Positions 17,372-27,375 of a stretch of 64,000 nucleotides of DNA are shown here, in pieces. The stretch spans positions 49,495-113,494 of the forward strand of contig NZ_WNKX01000020.1 of assembly GCF_009720745.1 (NCBI RefSeq). The letters run 5' to 3'. A program made the translations under genes and the position numbers. Within the stretch, counting starts at the first letter, position 1, and every line of letters begins with the position of its first letter. The notes beneath the pieces were generated by a model, which saw only the letters and a program-made list of their open reading frames with translations, did not search any database and was not told where the DNA came from. The stretch is from Massilia eburnea (GTDB lineage: Bacteria; Pseudomonadota; Gammaproteobacteria; Burkholderiales; Burkholderiaceae_D).

Positions 17372-18318
17372 AAAAGGACGTATAAAAGAACGATATTCGC
17401 GACCAGCAGCGGCAAGGCAGTCCCGATCTGCGCCTTGATCACTGCATTACGATCCGGCAGGTCGAGCAGCGCGGTCGGGATGATATTGAAATTCGCGGCC
17501 ATGGGTGTCATCAATGTACCGCAATAGGCGCTGAACATGCCGATTGCCGCCATCACCGAAGGATTGCCGCCGAATTTGGCCACCAGGACCGGCGCGCCGA
17601 CGCCGCCCGCCATCACCGGGAAAGCCGCAAAGCCATTACCCATCACGATCGTGAACAGGGCCATGCCGCAACAGTACACCACCACCGCCACCAGTTTCGA
17701 ATCGAGGCCGATATAGCTCGTGGTCACGTGCGCCACGGCCTTGCCCACGCCCGCCTCGCTGAACAGCAGGCCAAGCACCGCCAGCATATGCGGCAGCACG
17801 AGGGCCCAGCTCATCGCATCGACCAGGCGGCGCGCCTCGCGGCCCGCCTGCAGCGGGGTCGAGCGCGTCAGCCAGCAAGCTACGCCGACAGCGACTACCG
17901 CAGCACAGCCCAGGCTCACCAGCGTCAGGTACTTCTGGTCCAGCACAAACAGTTCACCCAGGCGGACGTCCTTCAGCAAGGTCGCTCCAGCCATGGTCAC
18001 CGCTGGAATCACCAGCGCCGGAACGAACAGCCTGTGACCAAGGCGCAGCGCACTGGCGCGGCGCACTTCTTCCGGCAGCACATCCGGTTTGCCGCTGCGG
18101 ACGCCGCCAAAACCCGCCAGCACAGCCATGACGACCATCGCCAGCCCCGCCAGTGAGGGCGGCAAGCGCTCGCCGAACAGGTAGACGATGGCATACAGCG
18201 CCCAGAACAAGCCGGTAGTCCAGCGGCGCGGATTACTGCGGTCGCCAAACGACATCAGCGAGACCAGGGCCAGCATGATGCCGAGCAGCCAGTAAAAGTA
18301 TTCGATACGGATTATCAT
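17368..18318 (-). CDS. DUF979 membrane protein
   Basis: A 316-residue integral membrane protein with about nine hydrophobic segments and conserved Gly/Pro-rich loops (GNGFAAFPVMAGGVGAP, then MTPMAANFNIIPTALLDLPD) reminiscent of ion-coupled permeases. ATG 18318 (MIIRIEYFYWLL) overlaps the DUF969 stop, so 18318 is preferred over a longer start. Paired with DUF969 and pcp, it is a plausible subunit of a transporter for pyroglutamate or a peptide product. This role is inferred from context, not shown. Confidence 0.88.
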   Translation of the reverse strand: MIIRIEYFYWLLGIMLALVSLMSFGDRSNPRRWTTGLFWALYAIVYLFGERLPPSLAGLAMVVMAVLAGFGGVRSGKPDVLPEEVRRASALRLGHRLFVPALVIPAVTMAGATLLKDVRLGELFVLDQKYLTLVSLGCAAVVAVGVACWLTRSTPLQAGREARRLVDAMSWALVLPHMLAVLGLLFSEAGVGKAVAHVTTSYIGLDSKLVAVVVYCCGMALFTIVMGNGFAAFPVMAGGVGAPVLVAKFGGNPSVMAAIGMFSAYCGTLMTPMAANFNIIPTALLDLPDRNAVIKAQIGTALPLLVANIVLLYVLL

Positions 18319-19013
18319 GCGCCGCCCTGCTCCAGGTAGCGGTCCAGCCGGCGCAGACGCCAGGCATGGATGACGAACGCGCTGATGGCGGTAGGAATAC
18401 CCCACAGCGCCATGCGCAGGGGATCGACCTCAATGCCCTCGGCGCGCAGCACGGTCTGCATCAACACGATGGCGCCGAAGGCCACGAAGATATCCTCGCC
18501 GAAGAACAGGCCGACATTATCCGTGGCGGCGGCCATGGCGCGGATACGGTGGCGCTGCGCCTCGCCCAGGGACACGCCGCGCGCCGCCAGCCGAGCTTCT
18601 GCCGCGCCCTCCGCCATCGGCGCCACCACCGGCCGCACCATATTCGGGTGGCCGCCCAGCGAAGTCAGTCCCATCGCGGCCGACAGCTCGCGCACCGCAA
18701 GGTAGACAATCAGCAGCCGTCCCGCAGTGGCGGAGCGCACGCGCGCCACCGCCTCCTGCGCGTGCTCGCGCAAGCCGAAGCGCTCCAGCAAGCCGATCGC
18801 CGCCAGCGGCAGCAAGTAGATCATCGGCAGGTTGCGTGTCTTGACGAAGGCCGTGCCGAGAGAGGCTAGCAGCGCCGCCACCGGCATGCAGGCAGCGAAG
18901 CCGGTAGTAAAGCATGCCGCCACCACCACCAGCACCGGGTGCAGCCGCAAGAGAAATCCAAGCACGATCACGGCCACGCCAAGGAGCGGCCAAAGATTCA
19001 CAGCATTTTGCAT
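18315..19013 (-). CDS. DUF969 membrane protein
   Basis: A 232-residue membrane protein, first gene of the DUF969-DUF979-pcp operon. The start at 19013 follows a strong GGGGGAGGGACG ribosome binding site; a longer start would run toward the upstream terminator. It has several transmembrane helices and a conserved polar region (SLGGHPNMVRPVVAPMAEGAAE, MAAATDNVGLFFGEDIFVAFGA) that could form a substrate or ion path. It overlaps DUF979 by 4 bases. Substrate unknown. Confidence 0.88.
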   Translation of the reverse strand: MQNAVNLWPLLGVAVIVLGFLLRLHPVLVVVAACFTTGFAACMPVAALLASLGTAFVKTRNLPMIYLLPLAAIGLLERFGLREHAQEAVARVRSATAGRLLIVYLAVRELSAAMGLTSLGGHPNMVRPVVAPMAEGAAEARLAARGVSLGEAQRHRIRAMAAATDNVGLFFGEDIFVAFGAIVLMQTVLRAEGIEVDPLRMALWGIPTAISAFVIHAWRLRRLDRYLEQGGA

Positions 19014-19043
19014 CGTCCCTCCCCCAAGGAAGGTCCAATGATA

Positions 19044-19072
19044 CAAAAAAAAACGCGCACCGAAGTGCGCGT
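19044..19072 (-). terminator. Rho-independent terminator of the TonB receptor gene
   Basis: On the minus strand, stem ACGCGCAC with loop TTCG and partner GTGCGCGT is followed by nine T residues. It lies 22 bases past the TonB receptor stop and 31 bases before the DUF969 start, separating the two transcription units. Confidence 0.9.
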
Positions 19073-19094
19073 CTCATGCAGGCCGGTCAGTCGA

Positions 19095-21368
19095 TCAGAA
19101 GTTCGCCTTGAACTGCACGCCGTAAGTGCGCGGTTCGTTGACGATACCGGTCAGGTTGTTGAAGTCGATGGCGCCCAGGGCCTGGATACGGTTGGTGATG
19201 TTGCGGCCGTATGCTGCCAGCTCATATTTGCCGTCGTCCCAGCGGTAGCCAACGCGCAGGCCGCCTTCCAGCAGCGACTTGGCCTCGTATTCGGTGGCTT
19301 CGTACAGGAAGAAGTTGTACGAAGTGCGATACGACCAATCGGTGAAGGCATACAACTCGCCGTTGCCCAGCGGCTGGCTGTAACGCAAGGTGACGTTATG
19401 CTGCCACTTCGGTGCACGCGGCAGCGGATTGCCGTCGATCAGGGCCGCGCTGCCGATCACGTTGCCATTCGCGTCTTTGAATTGGATCCGTGGATCGGTC
19501 GGCGTGCAACCGCCGCCGCAGGACTGGACGAACAGGTTCGGGTCTTCGATCTTGGTATCGTTGTAGCTGCTGCCAAAGGTCAGTGCCCACGAATCGCTCA
19601 GGTTCGCTTGCAGGTCCAGTTCGACGCCGCGGCCAGTGACCTTGTCGGCGTTGATCAGCTGGTTCATGTTGACGGTGCCCGAACCGGCGGTCAGTTGCTT
19701 GTCCTTCACGCGGTAATCGAACACGGTGGCAGAGAAGCGCGCACGGCGGTCGAACAGGTCTTCCTTCACGCCCACTTCAAACGACAGCGCTTTCTCGGCG
19801 CCGGCCATCGATGGCTGGGAAGTCAGGTCGAACAGGCGGCCCTGCATGGACGGCGCACGGTAGCCGGTGGCGATACGGCCGAACACATTGGTGTCCTTGT
19901 CGACGGTGTAAGTGCCGCTCAGGTCCCAGCTTACGTTGCTGGAAGTGTTATGCAACGGCAGGTAGGAATGGCCATCGTTCGGAGGCGTGAACTGGAATCG
20001 TTCGGCGACGAAGTCCTTCTTGTCCTTGGTATAGCGCAGGCCGGCGCGCATCTTGAAGTCCGGCGTCACGGTGTAGTTAATGGTACCGAATGCCGCATAC
20101 GACTTCGCATCCTGCTGCTGGGTCGCATAGTCTTTGTTCTGCGGATTGCCTGCAGTGAAGGAATCGAAGGAAATCGAATCGATCTGGATATGCTCGTCGA
20201 AATAGAACACGCCGGCGATCCATTGCAGTGGCCCCTTGTTGTTCGATTCGGCGCGGAACTCCTGCGACGTCTGGTGATGCTTTGGCATCAGGTCGGCGGT
20301 TTCGACCGGGAATGGAATGAAGCCAGGGCCCATCGGTGGATGGAAGGAAGCGCCGTAGCCGCCATCCACGTCGCCGCGGCTGTAGAAGTCCAGCGTTTCA
20401 TAGCCGGTGATGGAGTGGAAGGTCACGCCCGGGGTGTCCCAGCGCAGGCGCAGGTTGGCGCCCTTGGTCTTCAGGTGCTGCGAGTTGCCGCCGTCGGTCG
20501 GGTAGGATTTGTAGTCGAAGTTATCGACCAGGTCATTGCTACCCTTCTTCAAAATATTTGCGCGGAACAAGGTCGCGTTGCCGTTCATGTCGCGGGCGTG
20601 CAGGTTGAGCAGCGCGCTGAAGTCCTTGTTAGGCTTGAGCAGGAACTGGATACGGCCGGCATTGTCCGCATAGCCTTCGAAATCGGTGGTCGGTGCGCCT
20701 GGGCGGTCGTTATGCACGCGGTCGCCGCGGTGCTGCGATTGCAGCGAGATACGGGCTGCCAGCACATCGTTGACCGGCATGTTGTAGACACCTTCAAGGT
20801 TGCGCACGCGGTCCTTGCCGATACCGACGTTAACGTAGCCTTCCTGGTGGAAGACCGGCTTGGCGGAGTCGAACTTGATTACACCGGCCGGCGAGTTGCG
20901 GCCGAACAGGGTGCCCTGCGGGCCGCGCAGCACTTCGATCTGGTCCACGTCGAATACCGGGAAACCCTTCAGCATCGGGTTTTCCTGCACGATGTCGTCC
21001 ATCACCAGGCCGACCGGCTGGGAAGCGTTCAGGTCGAAGTCGGTATTACCCAAGCCGCGGATATAGAAGCGCGGGAAGGTACGGCCGTAGTCCGATTCCA
21101 CGGACACGGACGGCGAACGGCCGTTCAGGAAACGGATGTCCTGGCCGCCGGACGTCAGCACGTCCAGCTTTTCCCCCTTCAGGGTGGCGATCGCCATCGG
21201 CACGTCCTTGATGTTTTCAGCGCGGCGCTGCGCCGTAACAATCACGGTCTCCAGCTGGCCAGGCTTTTTAACTTCTTCAACGGTGGTTTCTTGCGCGAAC
21301 GCGCTGTGCAGTGGGAAGGCGCTGGCGACAGCCAGGGCGATGAGGGAGTGTTTGAGGCGTTTTTCCAT
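19095..21368 (-). CDS. TonB-dependent outer-membrane receptor
   Basis: A 757-residue receptor: signal peptide ending AFAQE at about residue 26, TonB-box-like ETVIVTAQRR (about 41-50), plug domain (about 55-165, with FYIRGLGNTDFD and IEVLRGPQGTLFGRNSPAG), then a 22-strand-type barrel ending YGVQFKANF with the terminal Phe expected for outer-membrane insertion. Such receptors import siderophores, vitamins, sugars or other small molecules using TonB energy. It is divergent from the nucleoside ABC transporter, so nucleoside or nucleobase uptake is a fair hypothesis but not shown by sequence. Confidence 0.93.
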   Translation of the reverse strand: MEKRLKHSLIALAVASAFPLHSAFAQETTVEEVKKPGQLETVIVTAQRRAENIKDVPMAIATLKGEKLDVLTSGGQDIRFLNGRSPSVSVESDYGRTFPRFYIRGLGNTDFDLNASQPVGLVMDDIVQENPMLKGFPVFDVDQIEVLRGPQGTLFGRNSPAGVIKFDSAKPVFHQEGYVNVGIGKDRVRNLEGVYNMPVNDVLAARISLQSQHRGDRVHNDRPGAPTTDFEGYADNAGRIQFLLKPNKDFSALLNLHARDMNGNATLFRANILKKGSNDLVDNFDYKSYPTDGGNSQHLKTKGANLRLRWDTPGVTFHSITGYETLDFYSRGDVDGGYGASFHPPMGPGFIPFPVETADLMPKHHQTSQEFRAESNNKGPLQWIAGVFYFDEHIQIDSISFDSFTAGNPQNKDYATQQQDAKSYAAFGTINYTVTPDFKMRAGLRYTKDKKDFVAERFQFTPPNDGHSYLPLHNTSSNVSWDLSGTYTVDKDTNVFGRIATGYRAPSMQGRLFDLTSQPSMAGAEKALSFEVGVKEDLFDRRARFSATVFDYRVKDKQLTAGSGTVNMNQLINADKVTGRGVELDLQANLSDSWALTFGSSYNDTKIEDPNLFVQSCGGGCTPTDPRIQFKDANGNVIGSAALIDGNPLPRAPKWQHNVTLRYSQPLGNGELYAFTDWSYRTSYNFFLYEATEYEAKSLLEGGLRVGYRWDDGKYELAAYGRNITNRIQALGAIDFNNLTGIVNEPRTYGVQFKANF

Positions 21369-21760
21369 ACCCGACGTTCCAATCTTTAAATGGTAAGTAA
21401 GCTAATGTTGCATTGGCGCAAATCCTAACATGAAAGAAAGCACGTTCCCTTACTTACGAATAAGCCGTCATTTAGTTGACTGGCATATAAATAAGTAAGC
21501 AAAAACGTATTTGCCATACATATAGCGCCTGCTGCATAGTAGTGAGCCACGAATCCATGCCCTGAGAAGCGGATTCGACCACTGGAACTGGTGATTGCAG
21601 TTTGATTACGTGCCCAAGAATTAATCAAGGGTGCATGTATAAAAATTGCATTTGTGTGTTGTAGGCAAGCTACAAGGTGCCGTGGCTTGCTTTGGCGCGA
21701 AAAAGCGGAACGAGGCACTCCATAAAAATATACAATATCGAACTTCGACGGAGCCCTTAC
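21369..21760. other. Divergent control region, TonB receptor / nucleoside transporter
   Basis: This AT-rich 392-base stretch has no gene. It contains three copies of TAAGTAAG (21394-21401, inverted at 21449-21456, and 21492-21499) and the promoter block at 21507-21540. If that promoter is used, the transporter would have a leader of about 210 bases. That leader includes short hairpin-prone stretches but nothing matching a riboswitch I recognise. Confidence 0.6.
21507..21540 (+). promoter_or_regulatory. Predicted nucleoside-transporter promoter, shared with the deo promoter
   Basis: GTATTTGCCATACATATAG, seven bases, then TGCATAGT. TTGCCA (21511-21516) and CATAGT (21535-21540) are 18 bases apart and fit a sigma-70 promoter pointing at the BMP gene. 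The block has the same two identical parts and spacing as the one upstream of punA. A TAAGTAAG copy ends 8 bases upstream. The match is direct; the function is inferred. Confidence 0.6.
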
Positions 21761-22759
21761 ATGAAAATCAAACAATTTAGCCTGATGATGGCCGCAGTTG
21801 CGGTAGCAGCCAGCGCAAACGCGGCTGATCCGAAGCTGGGCATCGTGTACGACGCGGGCGGCAAGTTCGACAAGTCGTTCAACCAATCCGCTTTCGAAGG
21901 CGCGTCGCGCTTCTCGAAGGAAACAGGCATCAAGTTCATCGAAGTACAAGCCAGCAGCGACACCCAGGCTGAGCAGGTGCTGCGCGGCCTTGCCCGCAAG
22001 AACCTGGACCTGATCGCCTCGATCGGCTTCGCCCAGACCCAGGCGGTGCAGAAAGTCGCCAAAGAATTCCCGAAAGTCCATTTCGTCCTGATCGACGGCG
22101 TGGCGCAAGGCAATAACGTCAATTCCGTCACGTTCAAGGAAGAAGAAGGCTCTTACCTGGTGGGCGTGGCTGCGGCCATGGCCTCCAAGAGCAAGAAGCT
22201 GGGCTTCATCGGCGGCATCGATATCCCACTGATCCGCACCTTCGCCTGCGGCTATGCCCAGGGCGCGAAAGCCACCGACAAGAAAGTCGAAGTGATCTCG
22301 AACATGGTCGGCACCACCTCGGCAGCCTGGAACGATCCTGCCAAGGGCGGCGAGCTGGCACGCGCCCAGTTTGACCGCGGCGTGGACGTGGTGTTCGCCG
22401 TGGCCGGCGGCTCCGGCATGGGCACCCTGCAGACCGCCAAGGAAAAAGGCAAGCTGTCCATCGGTGTCGACTCCAACCAGAACCACCTGTACCCGGGCTC
22501 GGTGCTGACCTCCATGGTCAAGCGTGTGGACAACGCCGTGTATGACTCCTTCATGCAAATGAAGAACGGCACCTGGAAGGCCGGCGTGACCGCCAAGGGC
22601 CTGAAGGAAGGCGGCGTGGATTGGGCCCTGGACGAGAACAACCGCAAGCTGATCACCCCGGAAATCGAGAAGAAGGTGATGGGCGCACGCAAGGACATCA
22701 TCGATGGCAAAGTGAAGGTCATCGACATCCGCACCACCAACGCCGCTTGCCCGGCCTAA
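21761..22759 (+). CDS. BMP-family nucleoside-binding periplasmic protein
   Basis: A 332-residue substrate-binding protein of the basic-membrane-protein (PF02608) family, the class that feeds nucleoside ABC importers. Signal peptide MKIKQFSLMMAAVAVAASANA is cleaved near residue 21 with no lipobox, so it should be free in the periplasm. Hallmarks are IVYDAGGKFDKSFNQSAFEG, LIASIGFAQTQAV and FAVAGGSGMGTLQ, plus IGVDSNQNHLYPG. A CGGAG ribosome binding site precedes the ATG. It is followed by a terminator and then the ATPase and two permeases. Confidence 0.95.
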   Translation: MKIKQFSLMMAAVAVAASANAADPKLGIVYDAGGKFDKSFNQSAFEGASRFSKETGIKFIEVQASSDTQAEQVLRGLARKNLDLIASIGFAQTQAVQKVAKEFPKVHFVLIDGVAQGNNVNSVTFKEEEGSYLVGVAAAMASKSKKLGFIGGIDIPLIRTFACGYAQGAKATDKKVEVISNMVGTTSAAWNDPAKGGELARAQFDRGVDVVFAVAGGSGMGTLQTAKEKGKLSIGVDSNQNHLYPGSVLTSMVKRVDNAVYDSFMQMKNGTWKAGVTAKGLKEGGVDWALDENNRKLITPEIEKKVMGARKDIIDGKVKVIDIRTTNAACPA

Positions 22760-22779
22760 CCAGCAGTTCCTATAAAGAG

Positions 22780-22815
22780 AACGCGCCGACGGGGTTTCCC
22801 GTCCGGCGCGTTTTT
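22780..22815 (+). terminator. Terminator/attenuator between binding protein and ATPase genes
   Basis: Stem ACGCGCCGACGGG pairs with CCCGTCCGGCGCGT around a short loop, followed by TTTTT. It lies 20 bases after the binding-protein stop and 24 bases before the ATPase start. Partial readthrough would give more binding protein than membrane components, as is usual for ABC importers. Confidence 0.85.
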
Positions 22816-22839
22816 CAGTAAATAAGACCGAAAATCCTT

Positions 22840-24369
<1,530 letters not shown>

Positions 24370-24371
24370 TT

Positions 24372-25454
24372 ATGACCACGAACGATATGCCACGTTGGGC
24401 AACCGGCTTTGTCCTGCCCATCCTGAACCTGCTCTCCGCGCTGCTGGTATCCGCGCTCGCGATCCATCTTCTCGGCGAAGATCCGGTCGAGTCGATGAAA
24501 ATCCTGATCAACAGCGCCGTCGTCAATCCGGAAGGCTTGTCTTACACCCTGTTCTACGCCTCCACCTTCGTCTTCACCGGCCTGGCCGTGTCGCTTGCGA
24601 TGCAGGCCGGCCTGTTCAACATCGGCGCCGAAGGCCAGATGTATTTTGGCGGCCTTGGCGTGACGCTCGCCATGCTGGCCTTTGACGCCTCGCTGCCCTG
24701 GTATCTCCTGATCCCCGTCGGCATCATCGGCGCTGCCCTGTTCGGCGCACTGTGGGCCTTCATTCCAGGCTACCTGCAAGCCAAGCGCGGCTCGCACATC
24801 GTGGTCACCACCATCATGTTCAACTTCATCTGCACCTCGTTGATGAACTTCGTGATCGTGGCCTTCCTCATTCCGCCGGGCGAACAAAACACAGCCTCGC
24901 GCGTCTTCTCCGCCGCCGCCGAGATGCCTCGCCTGAATGCCTGGTTCCCGATTCTGGGAGAAACACCGCTGAACATCGGTTTGTTCTTCGCCATTTTCGC
25001 ACTGGTCGTCTACGGCGTCGTCATGAGCCGCTCCGCCTGGGGCTACAAGGTGCGCGCACTGGGCCTGAACCAGCATGCTGCCCACTACGCGGGCGTGAAG
25101 ATCAGCGCAATGATCATCATCGTGATGGCAATTTCCGGTGCGCTGGCCGGCCTGGGCGCGGTCAACTCCATCATGGGTTCGACCCACTACCTGTCGCTGA
25201 ATTTCGTCGGCGGCGCCGGCTTCGTTGGCATCGCGATCGCGCTGATGGGCCGCCAGAACCCTGTAGGCATCTTCCTGTCGTCCGTGCTGTTCGGCGCCCT
25301 GATCCAGGGCGGCTTCGACCTGTCGCTGGAAAAACCGAACATCCCGACCGAAACCTTCATCTTCATCCAGGGCTTGATCATCCTGTTCTGCGGCGCGATG
25401 GAATACCTCTACGCCCCGGCCATCATCAAGCTGCTCAAATCGCGCAAGGGATAA
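24372..25454 (+). CDS. Nucleoside ABC transporter permease 1
   Basis: A 360-residue inner-membrane permease of the BPD_transp_2 (LivM/RbsC/NupP-like) family with about nine helices. The EAA-like coupling region RALGLNQHAAHYAGVKISAM and the Gly-rich FVGGAGFVGIAIALMGRQNPVG segment are typical. ATG 24372, two bases after the ATPase stop, is preferred to an upstream in-frame start that lies inside the ATPase gene. It should form a heterodimer with the next gene product. Confidence 0.94.
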   Translation: MTTNDMPRWATGFVLPILNLLSALLVSALAIHLLGEDPVESMKILINSAVVNPEGLSYTLFYASTFVFTGLAVSLAMQAGLFNIGAEGQMYFGGLGVTLAMLAFDASLPWYLLIPVGIIGAALFGALWAFIPGYLQAKRGSHIVVTTIMFNFICTSLMNFVIVAFLIPPGEQNTASRVFSAAAEMPRLNAWFPILGETPLNIGLFFAIFALVVYGVVMSRSAWGYKVRALGLNQHAAHYAGVKISAMIIIVMAISGALAGLGAVNSIMGSTHYLSLNFVGGAGFVGIAIALMGRQNPVGIFLSSVLFGALIQGGFDLSLEKPNIPTETFIFIQGLIILFCGAMEYLYAPAIIKLLKSRKG

Positions 25455-25458
25455 GACC

Positions 25459-26430
25459 ATGACATTCGAAGACCTCCACCTGGGCTCCATCCTTGTCTCC
25501 ACTGTGCGCAACGCGCCGGTGCTGATTTTCGCCGCCATGGCCGGCCTGTTCGCCGAACGCTCCGGCGTGATCGACATCGGCCTGGAAGGCAAGATCCTGG
25601 CCTCCGCCTTCGTCTCCGCTGCCGTGGCCTTCGCCACCAGGAACCCTTGGCTCGGCATCCTGGCCGGCATGGGCGTGTCTGTTGCGCTGGCCATGCTGCA
25701 AGGCTTCGTCGCTGTCACCCAGAAGGGCAACCAGCTGGTAGCGGGCATCGCCATCAACATCGCCATGAGCGGCCTGACCTTCGTGGTCGCGCAATACTTC
25801 TTCCAGCAAGGCGGCCGCACCCCTGACCTGGGTGATGCGCGCCTGTTCGACGTGGTGCTGCCTGGCAGCGCCGCCGTGGCCGATGTGCCCTTCCTCGGCT
25901 GGTTCTACACCAAGCTGATTGGCGGCCACTCCGTGCTGGTCTACCTGGCCTTCCTGCTGGTACCGCTGGTGCACTGGTTCCTCTACCACTCGCGCTTCGG
26001 CCTGCGCCTGCGCGCCTGCGGCGAAAACCCGCACGCCGCCGACGCAGCCGGCGTATCGGTGGAACGGACCCGCTACAGCGCCATGCTGATCGCCGGCGTA
26101 CTGTGCTCCTTCTCCGGCGCGTATCTTGCGATCGTCCAATCGGGCTTCTTCCTGCGCGACATGTCCGCCGGCGCCGGCTACCTGGCGCTGACCGCCATGG
26201 TGTTCGGCAACTGGCGTCCCGTGTACACCTTCCTCGGCTGCCTGATGTTCGGCTTTTTCGGCGCCGTGCAGATCCAGCTCGAAGGTGTGGAGCTGCCTGT
26301 GATCGGCCGCATCCCGGGCGCCCTGATCCAGATGGTTCCTTACGTCGTCACCGTCATCGTATTGGCCGGCCTGATGGCCAAGTCGGTGGCTCCGAAAGCC
26401 ATCGGCGTCCCCTTCGTCAAATCCCGCTGA
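25459..26430 (+). CDS. Nucleoside ABC transporter permease 2
   Basis: A 323-residue permease of the same family as the upstream gene, beginning 4 bases after its stop with an AAGGGATAAG ribosome binding site. It contains SGVIDIGLEGKIL near residue 36 and the coupling sequence RACGENPHAADAAGVSV, both found in the second permease of BMP-type nucleoside systems. It completes a full importer: binding protein, double ATPase, two permeases. Confidence 0.94.
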   Translation: MTFEDLHLGSILVSTVRNAPVLIFAAMAGLFAERSGVIDIGLEGKILASAFVSAAVAFATRNPWLGILAGMGVSVALAMLQGFVAVTQKGNQLVAGIAINIAMSGLTFVVAQYFFQQGGRTPDLGDARLFDVVLPGSAAVADVPFLGWFYTKLIGGHSVLVYLAFLLVPLVHWFLYHSRFGLRLRACGENPHAADAAGVSVERTRYSAMLIAGVLCSFSGAYLAIVQSGFFLRDMSAGAGYLALTAMVFGNWRPVYTFLGCLMFGFFGAVQIQLEGVELPVIGRIPGALIQMVPYVVTVIVLAGLMAKSVAPKAIGVPFVKSR

Positions 26431-26447
26431 GACAACAGCACGCAACG

Positions 26448-26473
26448 AAAACCCCGCTCCGGCGGGGTTTTTG
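26448..26473 (+). terminator. Terminator of the nucleoside transporter operon
   Basis: Stem AACCCCGC and GCGGGGTT around loop TCCG, followed by a T-rich run, 17 bases after the second permease stop and before the separate binding-protein gene. Confidence 0.88.
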
Positions 26474-26505
26474 TTTTATATTTCATGGTGCAAGGGAGCT
26501 CCGCC

Positions 26506-27375
26506 ATGATCCGACGACTGTTGCAGGTTCTTCTATGTTGCCTGTGCTTTAACGCGCATGCCGGGGAGATGCGGCTCGTCTACCCTCAATACTTCACCGT
26601 GCAGGACAGCACCGGCGACTTTGACTGGATCGTGCTGCATGCGGCAATGGAAAAGACCGCCGCCAGGTTCGGGCCCTACAAGCTCTCCCCATCGAAAGAA
26701 CCGCTTTCCGTTGCGCGCCTCCTGGCGGAGATGTCTTACCCGGAGGGGAGCATCAACGTCTTCGCCCGCGCGACCGACTTGGAGCTTGAAAAGAAATTCA
26801 CTCCGATCCGCATACCGATCGACCGCGGCCTGATGGGCATGCGCCTGCTGGTCGTTCGCAAAGACGACTTGCCGCGCTTTGCCGCTATCCGCACCATCGA
26901 CGAATTGAAGCGCCTGAGCGCCGGCCAGGGCCAGGGTTGGATCGATACGGATGTACTCGGTGCGGCGGGCATCAGCGTGGTGGTAGCGCCGCGCCCGGAC
27001 GCCTTGTACGCCATGCTGGAAGCAGGACGCTTCGATTTCTTCCCGCGCGCGCTGGACGAAGCGTCGCGGGAATTCGACATGCAGCACAAGACGCGTCCCA
27101 GCATCACCATTGAACCGACCTTGATGCTGCGCTATCCCCTGCCCCGCTATTTCTTCGTCAGGCACGATGCCGAGGGCGACAAGCTTGCAGCGCGCATCAG
27201 GGCCGGCATGGAGATGATGGTGCAGGACGGCAGCCTGGCAGCGCTGTTCCGCCAATATAAAGGCCCGCTGATAGAACGTGCGTCCATCGGAAAACGCCAC
27301 ATCATCGATCTTCCGAATCCCCTGCTTCCCCCGGAGACTCCGCTTCAGCGTAGCGAGTTGTGGTTCCGGCCGTAA
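26506..27375 (+). CDS. Periplasmic substrate-binding-protein-like protein
   Basis: A 289-residue exported protein (signal peptide MIRRLLQVLLCCLCFNAHAG) with the two-lobed amino-acid-binding-protein shape. Signs are a first lobe with LVYPQYF and a late hinge-like ADALYAMLEAGRFDFFPRALDEA-type helix. The middle DRGLMGMRLLVVRKDDLPRF is typical of uncharacterised PBP2 proteins common in betaproteobacteria. The start at 26506 is set by AAGGGAGCTCCGCC. It is monocistronic, and its last 74 bases overlap the convergent MFS gene. Ligand unknown. Confidence 0.8.
   Translation: MIRRLLQVLLCCLCFNAHAGEMRLVYPQYFTVQDSTGDFDWIVLHAAMEKTAARFGPYKLSPSKEPLSVARLLAEMSYPEGSINVFARATDLELEKKFTPIRIPIDRGLMGMRLLVVRKDDLPRFAAIRTIDELKRLSAGQGQGWIDTDVLGAAGISVVVAPRPDALYAMLEAGRFDFFPRALDEASREFDMQHKTRPSITIEPTLMLRYPLPRYFFVRHDAEGDKLAARIRAGMEMMVQDGSLAALFRQYKGPLIERASIGKRHIIDLPNPLLPPETPLQRSELWFRP

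Noticed and set aside
18939..21389. An 816-codon open frame opposite the TonB receptor
   Set aside because: It runs through a terminator and is antisense to a clear receptor gene; it shows no signal or domain.
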